Assembly: GCA_964360635.1 (NCBI GenBank)
Contig: CAYHXO010000020.1
Location: 1 to 27,446 of the forward strand
DNA from: CALRGE01 sp964360635
GTDB taxonomy: Bacteria > Patescibacteriota > Gracilibacteria > UBA1369 > 2-02-FULL-48-14
Direction: 5' to 3'
DNA length: 27,446 bases
Part shown: piece by piece, positions 9,501-15,272 of the stretch
How the letters are laid out: the number at the start of each line of letters is the position of its first letter
How positions within the stretch are numbered: position 1 is the stretch's first letter
Made by a program: the position numbers and the translations under genes
The notes under the pieces: model-generated
Seen by the model: only the letters and a program-made list of their open reading frames with translations
The model's database searches: none
What the model was told of the DNA's origin: nothing

Positions 9501-10333
9501 TCAAGCCTTAAAATATCGCCTGCATTCTGACTTCTCGTGTAATAAATTACATTTGGATTTTGAGGATCAACACAAACGTTATTGCCAACTCCATTTACTG
9601 AATCTGAGTGTAGAACAGTGTTATTTGTTAAATTGATTATCTGGATTTTATCAGGACTTATTTTTGTCGCGGTAAATTCATTGATTTTGATTTCACCAGT
9701 ACTTTCTTCCTTTTTTAGAGTTTCAATGAATTGTTTTAACCCTTCAGGCAATATTTGGTCTGTATTGTCATATCTTTTCCAATTTCTAGCCGCTTCATTA
9801 TCACCATTAGATTTTTTTGTATCGAAAAATATATAACCTGAAGAATCCCATATACCGAAATATCTATTATCACTTGTTGAAATTATTTTTTTTGATTGCC
9901 AGCTTATCTTTAGACCTTCAAATGGTACATATGATATATCCCTTAATTGCATTGCAGCTATTTTTGCATATGGATTGTCAATACCAAATTTTAACGTAAA
10001 ATCAGAGATTCTTATGTCTTGGGTAGCGTCATTACCAGTATCGACACAAACATATCGTTTACTTTGACCATTATAATCAAAGAGACCTGGCGGATTTTCT
10101 AATGTTCTTTTACCCTTATCATCAAAATCCTCAACTCGTCTTCCATATTTGTCATAAACCTGGATGATTTTGTTATTTTCAATCAAGGCAACTGTGTAAT
10201 CTCCAACTTGTTGTACATCTTCAATTTTTGCACCTGAAGGTAAACATGGGAATGTTTTCTCTGTGATTTTAAGTTCCGGAATTTTATATTCGGCTGTACT
10301 TTGTGTGTCGAGTGTGATTTGAGGTCTTTGCAT
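6593..10333 (-). CDS. Beta-propeller/coiled-coil/MoxR-type AAA+ ATPase
   Basis: Protein of 1246 aa. Residues about 20-380 have repeated short beta-strand motifs with Asp/Gly turns, suggesting a beta-propeller. Residues about 390-720 are a long charged coiled coil. Residues about 915-1240 are an AAA+ module of the MoxR/AAA_5 type: Walker A GHAGTGKD (Lys936), Walker B MYFNEFN with Asn1001-Glu1002, sensor-1-like 'SSMNAG', and an arginine in 'MATRSRM' as finger candidate. MoxR ATPases typically remodel client complexes with a vWA partner, and that partner is the next gene. The start is the ATG at 10333: the in-frame TTG at 10354 lies inside the -10 box, so a transcript from that promoter would not contain it. 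No signal peptide is present. The identity of the client is unknown. Confidence 0.9.
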   Translation of the reverse strand: MQRPQITLDTQSTAEYKIPELKITEKTFPCLPSGAKIEDVQQVGDYTVALIENNKIIQVYDKYGRRVEDFDDKGKRTLENPPGLFDYNGQSKRYVCVDTGNDATQDIRISDFTLKFGIDNPYAKIAAMQLRDISYVPFEGLKISWQSKKIISTSDNRYFGIWDSSGYIFFDTKKSNGDNEAARNWKRYDNTDQILPEGLKQFIETLKKEESTGEIKINEFTATKISPDKIQIINLTNNTVLHSDSVNGVGNNVCVDPQNPNVIYYTRSQNAGDILRLDTSSEPMHSHATPFKSPYPSIEGLQLDPSGNFFIFNVKPNGFKILEKDTLNEVKTIKEITNARFDKDGRIRGFKNGNLVILEANFAEVGEAIKKKRAADIDLADVFEDEGGQTEEKVEQSTVKFDHVLPIKNKCEAEMLPKIVSAKNIKDLEKIRSGLLKLDTKLRKSLSNQEIEFIKSEVESKIKEREAELANTEIDQVIDTVRNKLEGGLTLRLIQSAQSDLKKIAPIEAHADESRRQEIEDIRDTVQSMLDDFLTEHAASVKNEVNEIVKSTEECLKGMTKKREFEDWLEYDLPALKTKLSLLAHDCHNVDLGKSINEARGRISSLADQYEKKFKEEYQEVRSHAAQKHTEAFELGKHEIESFYERMNARKFKTRTEAEAQISKSEAKKMIEQEIELLKSNDPEKAKELERDLKVAISNIYSAIERGAYELISETGQSMVKFGNSEFPKWEARIKEKGRRSVDVVFMGDDKSKGPGISADKIQGDIGLVIKGADGKSKTVRLWQGEGKEDDLRYGISNYRGKEIPASYLKQEDYKKFRKLYSDWSKGNHSALRKGFEEKSKAIRECSKEDRQAKLEEYAAFCAENMIFLLKQIERISNANDPEHENGKGAVPAWSNHWVIAPEDEKMLEEMSDDFKMQLRNQEGILNLVGHAGTGKDVLMKIFANRTNRPYFAFDCSKWTTEFELSEDIVIEAEGGASRTLKVPSVVMNAITTPGAIMYFNEFNAMPEQAQIFLHALLDEKRSLTLKTSSGKVVKAEPTVLFASSMNAGYPGTFDPQMATRSRMVTLPIKYPPLHREKEAGDTNPNAPYSASEALKIARNVDSFVDETLEGSLNNNEFVKIWDKHVNGIKNGARNLNVQEKFDLETILALVQFSNKLREEFIKNFEKTRGSVNALPVSQPITLREMRRCSYFLNEMKPAEKANKSPDELARTLIERFFLTHIDKQEEREKIKSAMRTWTSQKRLAA

Positions 10334-10353
10334 TTTTGTTTTTAAATCTGACA

Positions 10354-10382
10354 ATTATACAGGAAAAGAGGGGATTTTTCAA
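10354..10382 (-). promoter_or_regulatory. Promoter of the MoxR-vWA operon
   Basis: Read on the minus strand: TTGAAA (10377-10382), a 17-nt spacer, perfect TATAAT (10354-10359). The start site would be near 10347, giving a leader of about 14 nt before the ATG at 10333. There is no Shine-Dalgarno. Confidence 0.7.
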
Positions 10383-10402
10383 GGTTAGAAACGAATGTTA
10401 GG

Positions 10403-10422
10403 ATTGAAATTTCATTGAAATT
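10403..10422 (-). repeat. Direct repeat upstream of the MoxR promoter
   Basis: ATTGAAATT occurs at 10403-10411 and again at 10414-10422, an 11-bp period or one helical turn. The pair is centred roughly 65 bp upstream of the predicted start site, on the side where an activator would bind. Confidence 0.4.
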
Positions 10423-10463
10423 CCTGTAATCTGGTTAAGACGAGTCATGCCTGCCACACTACA

Positions 10464-10490
10464 AAAAAGGACCTCATAAGGGTCCTTTTT
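10464..10490 (-). terminator. Terminator of the tRNA at 10506-10579
   Basis: GGACC (10469-10473) pairs with GGTCC (10481-10485), extended by an A-run and T-run (10464-10468 with 10486-10490). On the minus strand it lies 16 nt past the tRNA CCA end and finishes in a T-run. The symmetry would allow it to work in both directions. Confidence 0.75.
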
Positions 10491-10505
10491 AGCGTCTCGT
10501 TCGGG

Positions 10506-10579
10506 TGGTGGACGTAGGGGGATTCGAACCCCCAAGGGTGTGAATGACGAGTCACACCTGTGAACCAATCACTACGCCC
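10506..10579 (-). tRNA. Aberrant tRNA, anticodon not assignable (Asp GUC or Thr CGU candidates)
   Basis: The 74-nt minus-strand sequence has a 7-bp acceptor stem (GGGCGTA with TACGTCC, one G-U), a perfect T arm (GGGGG, loop TTCGAAT, CCCCC), discriminator A and an encoded CCA. The centre is abnormal. The D arm (GTGA / TCAC around TTGGT) starts directly after the acceptor, leaving no T8 or A9. The anticodon arm can pair 7 bp and leaves an 8-nt loop, CTCGTCAT, at 10544-10551. Removing one C would give CTGTCAT, an Asp (GUC) loop, but A73 is not the usual Asp discriminator; reading CGU (Thr) would put C at position 37. A promoter and a terminator flank it, so it is probably transcribed. It may be a functional oddity, a pseudo-tRNA or a regulatory tRNA-like RNA. 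Confidence 0.7.
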
Positions 10580-10591
10580 ACAATGCCGAAC

Positions 10592-10620
10592 AATCTAAAA
10601 TTAACTCCGAAAGCTGACAA
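10592..10620 (-). promoter_or_regulatory. Promoter of the 10506-10579 tRNA
   Basis: Read on the minus strand: TTGTCA (10615-10620), a 17-nt spacer, TAGATT (10592-10597). The predicted start is about 6 nt before the tRNA 5' end. Confidence 0.6.
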
Positions 10621-10728
10621 AGTCCTGAATTATTCCTGCAATAATTTGATTTGGACGAAACGGACTTGACGGGAACAAGAGATCTCAAAATTTACCTCTA
10701 TTACATACCAGTTATCAACGATGATTAA
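10621..10728. other. Non-coding stretch, nothing recognised
   Basis: This part of the gap between the tRNA promoter and the small DUF5678-like gene shows no open frame of note, repeat or hairpin that I can support. Confidence 0.5.
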
Positions 10729-10751
10729 GATTTTCCATATAAAGGAAAATC
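10729..10751 (-). terminator. Possible terminator of the retropepsin operon
   Basis: GATTTTCC (10729-10736) and GGAAAATC (10744-10751) form a perfect 8-bp inverted repeat with a 7-nt loop, overlapping the stop codon of the last gene. The stem is AT-rich and only a weak T stretch follows, so termination is uncertain. Confidence 0.4.
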
Positions 10752-10920
10752 ATACTGAACATGCAATAAGTCCTATTGGGATGCGTGTGTAAATTAACTT
10801 TGTACTGTCTTTACGGTCTTTCAGTTTATTTGTAAGTGTTTTTAGTGTAAGCGCAGAATCAATAACACTGTTGCCTTTGCTTGCTACCCATTTGCCAGCA
10901 TACTTAAAGTCAAATATCAT
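10750..10920 (-). CDS. Small DUF5678-like protein
   Basis: Open frame of 56 aa beginning MIFDFKYAGKWVAS and ending IGLIACSV. The 'YAGKWVA' start, a hydrophobic turn, a Lys-rich helix and a final 'IYTRIP' strand match what I remember of the DUF5678 family (about 50-60 aa, function unknown). The gene begins only 5 nt after the retropepsin stop, and a second protein of similar shape is encoded at the other end of the same operon, which argues that the frame is real. It ends with TGA. There is no Shine-Dalgarno; translation may depend on coupling with the gene before it. Confidence 0.7.
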   Translation of the reverse strand: MIFDFKYAGKWVASKGNSVIDSALTLKTLTNKLKDRKDSTKLIYTRIPIGLIACSV

Positions 10921-10925
10921 ATATT

Positions 10926-11327
10926 TTATTTAGACGGTTTTTTCAAAACCACTTGTTGTTTCGATTCTTGAAAGAGAATATCAAAATTTTCAAATACTCC
11001 TTTCCTACCCAACAAACATTCAACTTTCTCTTTTGCAACTAATACAGGGATAGTTAGATCAATGTCATCAATTTTTAACTCTAAGTTAATTTTCTTCGTA
11101 TGGATTATATTAAGATCTGCTAATTCGGCAGTACTTTCTGAACTTCGAATATCTTGATAACGAATTCCTAAAACTAAGGCATCAGATTGAGAAATTAGTG
11201 TGTAATCTGAACCACTATCAATTAGAAACTCAAAATAACGTGGAGTATTTTCGCCAAAACTAAGCTTAGCCATGATTTTTGGCCATCCTCCAATATATGT
11301 GAAAACTTTAGATCGCGAGTACGCCAT
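10926..11327 (-). CDS. Retropepsin-like aspartic protease
   Basis: Protein of 133 aa. FLIDSGSDYTLIS (residues 35-47) is the catalytic Asp-Ser-Gly signature of single-domain, retroviral-type aspartic proteases, with Asp37 as the catalytic residue. 'CLLGRKGVF' near residue 100 matches the second conserved Leu-Leu-Gly element. Such enzymes act as dimers, each subunit giving one Asp. No signal peptide is present, so it should be cytoplasmic. The chosen ATG at 11327 overlaps the upstream gene by 20 nt; a second ATG at 11273 would shorten the first strand. It sits between two DUF5678-like genes and is probably cotranscribed with both. Substrate unknown. Confidence 0.8.
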   Translation of the reverse strand: MAYSRSKVFTYIGGWPKIMAKLSFGENTPRYFEFLIDSGSDYTLISQSDALVLGIRYQDIRSSESTAELADLNIIHTKKINLELKIDDIDLTIPVLVAKEKVECLLGRKGVFENFDILFQESKQQVVLKKPSK

Positions 11328-11505
11328 GATGGATTCTGCTTACAAGAAACTCTTTAGATTCAATACTTGGCATGATTTTTTTTGCTTTTTTTAACGCTTT
11401 CATACTATCTTCCCCAACTCCCAAAATTTTTCCGTTCCACGAAATCACAACCTGTCCGGAGTATTTTTTCTTGAAGACTGCAGAGATTTTAGGTGCAATA
11501 GGCAT
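11308..11505 (-). CDS. DUF5678-like small protein
   Basis: Protein of 65 aa and the first gene of a three-gene operon. After a basic N-terminus, 'KKYSGQVVISWNGKILGVGEDS' (about residues 13-34; segments only) leads into a Lys-rich helix and a final strand, the same layout as the 56-aa protein at 10750-10920. This resembles DUF5678, a family without a known function. A good promoter (11528-11556) lies upstream, and the end overlaps the retropepsin start by 20 nt. Confidence 0.75.
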   Translation of the reverse strand: MPIAPKISAVFKKKYSGQVVISWNGKILGVGEDSMKALKKAKKIMPSIESKEFLVSRIHHGVLAI

Positions 11506-11527
11506 ATGGCTTATTTAAGCTGTCATG

Positions 11528-11556
11528 ATGTTATTACTACAAATAAGTATGGTCAA
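11528..11556 (-). promoter_or_regulatory. Promoter of the DUF5678-retropepsin operon
   Basis: Read on the minus strand: TTGACC (11551-11556), a 17-nt spacer, TAACAT (11528-11533). The -10 ends 22 nt before the ATG at 11505, so the leader is about 15 nt and contains no Shine-Dalgarno. Confidence 0.6.
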
Positions 11557-11609
11557 GTTGCATCTTTCCTCAAACCTGTTAAACTGCGAGTGTAATCTTA
11601 ATTGATCTG

Positions 11610-12452
11610 ATGGCTACAATACTTAATGGCAAAGAGGTTGCGGAGTCGCTGCTGGATGCTGTTAAGAAAGATGTGGAGCTTTTGGGAAAAGTAAAGTTGG
11701 CGGTTTTGATTTGGAGCGGGAATTCGAGTGGGCAGATTTATGTAAAAAATAAGGAGGCGGCATGTGAAAAAGTGGGAATTGAATCTCTGCGGATTGATTT
11801 GTCGGATTCAGTGACTCAAGAGGAGATTTTGGCGAAGATTGAAGAGTTGAATGGAGATTCGAGTGTAAATGGTCTGATTGTGCAGTTACCATTGCCTCCG
11901 CATATTGATTATCCGAAAATTTTGAAGGCGATTGATCCACGCAAAGATGTTGACGGTTTTCATGCATACAACATGGGAAAGATGCTTTTAGATAAAGATT
12001 TTGAGGATTTGGCTCCTTGTACGCCGAAGGGAATGATTAAGATGCTCGAATATTATAAGATTGATGTGGCCGGAATGGATGCTGTGGTGATTGGAAAAAG
12101 TAATATAGTTGGTAAACCGATGGCGATGATGCTGGCAAATCGAGGTGCGACCGTGACTATTTGTCACAGTAAAACTAAAGATGTTTCGCGGTTCACGAGA
12201 GAGGCGGATTTAGTTGTTGTTGCAGTTGGTAAAGCTGGATTTTTGAAGTCGGATATGGTGAAAAATGGTGCGGTGATTTTGGATGTTGGAATAAATAGAG
12301 TTGATGGAAAAGTTGTGGGAGATGTGGATTTTGCAGAAGTCGAACAGGTGGCAGGTGCAATTTCACCGGTGCCTGGTGGAGTCGGCCCAATGACGGTGGC
12401 TGTTTTACTGGCAAACACCGTGACAGCAGCGAAAAAACAGCATAATATGTAG
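11610..12452 (+). CDS. folD: Bifunctional methylenetetrahydrofolate dehydrogenase/cyclohydrolase
   Basis: Protein of 280 aa, the usual length. It interconverts 5,10-methylene-THF and 10-formyl-THF through the methenyl form, using NADP and then water; 10-formyl-THF feeds purine synthesis. The catalytic Tyr44 and Lys48 lie in 'IYVKNKEAA', the 'KDVDGFH' loop is near residue 115, and the nucleotide-binding part has 'VIGKSNIVGKPMA' and the C-terminal 'PGGVGPMTVA'. It heads a likely operon with purF (28 nt downstream) and purD, which fits its role. A TGTAAT hexamer at 11591-11596 could be the -10, but no convincing -35 is present. Confidence 0.97.
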   Translation: MATILNGKEVAESLLDAVKKDVELLGKVKLAVLIWSGNSSGQIYVKNKEAACEKVGIESLRIDLSDSVTQEEILAKIEELNGDSSVNGLIVQLPLPPHIDYPKILKAIDPRKDVDGFHAYNMGKMLLDKDFEDLAPCTPKGMIKMLEYYKIDVAGMDAVVIGKSNIVGKPMAMMLANRGATVTICHSKTKDVSRFTREADLVVVAVGKAGFLKSDMVKNGAVILDVGINRVDGKVVGDVDFAEVEQVAGAISPVPGGVGPMTVAVLLANTVTAAKKQHNM

Positions 12453-12480
12453 TCCCTTTAGCCTTAACTCCTTCGGAGCA

Positions 12481-13968
12481 ATGTGTGGAATAATTGGCAT
12501 TCACTCAAAAGATCCAGTCGTTTATCAATTATACGACGGGCTCTTAATGCTTCAACATCGTGGACAAGATGCAGCGGGAATGGTGACTTATGACGGTCAA
12601 ATTCATCTGCATAAAGGCGACGGTTTAGTGAGTGATGTTTTCAAGCAGAAAGAAGTTGATCGACTGAAGGGAAATATGGGAATGGGGCACGTTCGCTACC
12701 CTACTGCCGGAACTTATGACAGCGCGGAGGCTCAGCCTTTCTATGTGAATTCGCCTTTTGGAATTGCCTTGGTTCACAACGGAAATTTAACGAATACAGA
12801 AAGTTTGAGAAAAGAGGTTTTGGAAAAAGATCAGCGTCATTTGAACACTCGATCAGACTCAGAAGTGCTTTTAAATATTTTGGCCTACGAAATTGGTAAA
12901 GTTACAACGAAAGATTTGCTGCCGGAAGAAATTTTCAAAGCGATGGAAACAGTTTTCAAACGTGTTCGAGGAGGTTATGCCGTGATTGCGGTGATTGCCG
13001 GGCATGGATTGCTTGCGTTTAGAGATCCACAGGGAATCAGACCTCTGATTATGGGTGAACGAGTTGATGGTCTCTATAAAGACAGTATTTTTGCTTCTGA
13101 AAGCGTGGCGCTTGATGTGCTTGGCTTCAAGGTTCTTCGAGATTTGGAACCTGGAGAGGCTGTTTTTGTGGATATGAAGGGTGAAGTACATACGAAAATT
13201 TGTGCAGAGGAAAGAAAATTTACACCATGTATTTTTGAGTATGTTTACTTCGCGAGACCTGACTCGATGATTGATAAAATTTCGGTCTATAAATCTCGAC
13301 TCCGAATGGGAGAAAGATTGGCGCAGAAAATCAAAAAGGCTAATCTTGAAATTGATGTGGTTATTCCTGTGCCAACAACCTCGACCCACTCCGCGGTTAC
13401 AATGGCATATGAACTTGGCGTGAAATACCGTGAAGGTTTGATAAAAAACAGGTATATCGGGCGAACTTTTATTATGCCAGGGCAGGCGAATAGGCAGAAA
13501 TCTATACGCCGAAAATTGAACCCAATTCAGCTCGAAATTAAAGATAAAAATGTACTACTTGTGGATGACTCAATTGTGCGTGGAAATACTTCTCGAAAAA
13601 TCATCGAAATGGTTCGTGAAATGGGCGCGAAAAAAGTCTACTTTGCTTCTTGTTCTCCGGCGCTTCACCACCCATGTGTTTATGGAATTGATATGCCGAG
13701 TCGAAAAGAGTTTGTTGCGAATGAATTGAATACTGAAGAAACTGCAAAGGCGATTGGAGCAGACGCACTTTTCTATCAAGATTTGGAAGATTTGGTGGAG
13801 GCGGTTAACGAGGGAAATCCTGAAATTAAAAATTTCTGCATGGCGTGTTTTGATGGAAATTATCCAACCAGTGATGTGACGGAAGAGGTGTTAAGAGCGG
13901 CAGAAGCAAGCCGAACTTCAGCACAAGTTGAAAAGAAGGATGCAGTAAATCAAATTCCAATGCTATGA
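12481..13968 (+). CDS. purF: Amidophosphoribosyltransferase
   Basis: Protein of 495 aa. It makes phosphoribosylamine from PRPP and glutamine, the committed step of purine synthesis. MCGIIGI at the start gives Cys2, the glutamine amidotransferase nucleophile once Met is removed, and rules out a longer N-terminus. The PRPP-binding loop is 'VLLVDDSIVRGNTS' with Asp362-Asp363. Cys250, Cys399, Cys453 and Cys456 correspond to the four cluster ligands of the Bacillus-type Fe-S enzyme, so this is probably a cluster-bearing, oxygen-sensitive form. Its TGA stop overlaps the purD ATG (ATGA), implying coupled translation. Confidence 0.97.
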   Translation: MCGIIGIHSKDPVVYQLYDGLLMLQHRGQDAAGMVTYDGQIHLHKGDGLVSDVFKQKEVDRLKGNMGMGHVRYPTAGTYDSAEAQPFYVNSPFGIALVHNGNLTNTESLRKEVLEKDQRHLNTRSDSEVLLNILAYEIGKVTTKDLLPEEIFKAMETVFKRVRGGYAVIAVIAGHGLLAFRDPQGIRPLIMGERVDGLYKDSIFASESVALDVLGFKVLRDLEPGEAVFVDMKGEVHTKICAEERKFTPCIFEYVYFARPDSMIDKISVYKSRLRMGERLAQKIKKANLEIDVVIPVPTTSTHSAVTMAYELGVKYREGLIKNRYIGRTFIMPGQANRQKSIRRKLNPIQLEIKDKNVLLVDDSIVRGNTSRKIIEMVREMGAKKVYFASCSPALHHPCVYGIDMPSRKEFVANELNTEETAKAIGADALFYQDLEDLVEAVNEGNPEIKNFCMACFDGNYPTSDVTEEVLRAAEASRTSAQVEKKDAVNQIPML

Positions 13969-15272
13969 AGAAAATTCTTTTGATTGGTAACGGCGCGCGC
14001 GAGCACGTTATTGCCGAGACTCTTAAACGTAGCCCGCAGGGGTGTGAGCTATATGTGTATATGAGTGCAATGAACCCAGGCGTACTTGATAACTGTCATA
14101 CTTTTCGAATCGGAAAATTGGATGACATGGAAGCTATAAAAAAATTCGCAGTCGAATGTAAACCTGATTTTGCTTTTATCGGTCCTGATAATCCAATTGC
14201 TGATGGAGCAGCTGATGCGCTTTTAGAGGTCGGTATTAAGACTGTCGCACCGCTGAAAATTTGTGCGCAGTTGGAGAGTTCAAAGGCTTTCACTCGCGAG
14301 TTGGTGGCGAAATATGGAATTGAAGGAAGTCCGAAGTTTCGAGTTTTCACAACTTCGAACGGTTTGCGAGAATTCATTAAAGAATTAGGAGAATATGTTG
14401 TTAAAGCTGACGGCTTAACAGGTGGGAAAGGTGTGAAAGTCTCCGGCGAACATTTAGCAAATATTGATGAAGGTTTTGCTTATGCAATGGAGTGTTTGAA
14501 TGCCGATGGTCGAGTTGTAATCGAAGAAAAGTTTATTGGTGTGGAATTTTCATTGATGAGTTTTGTAGATGGAGTTCATGTTGTGGATATGCCGGCGGTG
14601 CAAGATCACAAACGTGCTTTAGAGGGTGATAAAGGCATGAACACAGGCGGAATGGGAACATATAGCGATGCGAATCATTCCCTTCCCTTTTTGCGTCCCG
14701 GAGATTTGGAAGCGGCTCATGCAATTACGGTGAAAGTTGCAGAGGCGATTTACAAAGAAACCGGAAAATATTTTAAGGGAATTATGTATGGCGGATTTAT
14801 GGCAGTGAAAAATGGAGTTGGATTGATTGAATATAATGCAAGATTTGGAGACCCGGAAGCCATGAATGTTTTACCACTTTTGAAGACTGATTTTATTGAT
14901 GTTTGCGAAAGGATTATTGCTGGAAATTTGGAGTCAGTGGAATTCGAAAATAAGGCAACTGTTTTGAAATATATCGTGCCAGAAGGCTACCCGGAAAATC
15001 CTCGAAAAGGTGAGAAAATCGAGATTGGTGAAGTGCCAGCGGGAGTTAAAATGTATTACGGTTCTGTTGATGCTCGACCGGATGGAGTTTATTTATCCGG
15101 CTCACGCGCACTCGCTTTTGTTGGAATCGCGGATTCGCTTGAGGCAGCGGAGTCACTCGCACAGAGCGCTGTCGGTAGCGTTAAGGGTCCTGTTTTTTAT
15201 AGAAGGGATATTGGAACGGCAGAGTTGATTCAGAAGAGGGTGGAGGTGATTAGGTCACTTTATGTTCTTTGA
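13965..15272 (+). CDS. purD: Phosphoribosylamine-glycine ligase (GAR synthetase)
   Basis: Protein of 435 aa, close to the usual length. It joins glycine to phosphoribosylamine with ATP, consuming the unstable product of PurF. Features are the N-terminal 'LLIGNGAREH', ATP-grasp elements 'VVKADGLTGGKGV', 'EEKFIGVEFS' and 'NTGGMGTYSD', and the metal-binding 'YNARFGDPEAMNVLP'. The start overlaps the purF stop by 4 nt. The last 23 nt overlap the end of the convergent TGL gene. No other pur genes are in the window. Confidence 0.96.
   Translation: MKKILLIGNGAREHVIAETLKRSPQGCELYVYMSAMNPGVLDNCHTFRIGKLDDMEAIKKFAVECKPDFAFIGPDNPIADGAADALLEVGIKTVAPLKICAQLESSKAFTRELVAKYGIEGSPKFRVFTTSNGLREFIKELGEYVVKADGLTGGKGVKVSGEHLANIDEGFAYAMECLNADGRVVIEEKFIGVEFSLMSFVDGVHVVDMPAVQDHKRALEGDKGMNTGGMGTYSDANHSLPFLRPGDLEAAHAITVKVAEAIYKETGKYFKGIMYGGFMAVKNGVGLIEYNARFGDPEAMNVLPLLKTDFIDVCERIIAGNLESVEFENKATVLKYIVPEGYPENPRKGEKIEIGEVPAGVKMYYGSVDARPDGVYLSGSRALAFVGIADSLEAAESLAQSAVGSVKGPVFYRRDIGTAELIQKRVEVIRSLYVL

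Noticed and set aside
10334..10354. TTG start for the MoxR-type protein at 10354
   Set aside because: The TTG overlaps the TATAAT box of the operon's best promoter, so it would not be in the mRNA; the ATG at 10333 was used.
10506..10581. The odd tRNA as tRNA-His, tRNA-Sec or part of a tmRNA
   Set aside because: A 9-bp acceptor can be drawn, but it then leaves no proper CCA; no GUG or UCA anticodon is in a usable place; there is no tmRNA tag region.
12871..13389. Open frame of 172 codons on the minus strand
   Set aside because: It is antisense to purF, which is unmistakable by its motifs; the composition shows no family features.
13964..13968. UGA recoding (as in Gracilibacteria or Absconditabacteria)
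   Set aside because: UGA ends purF, with the purD start overlapping it, and the recognised genes have no in-frame UGA, so the code is standard.
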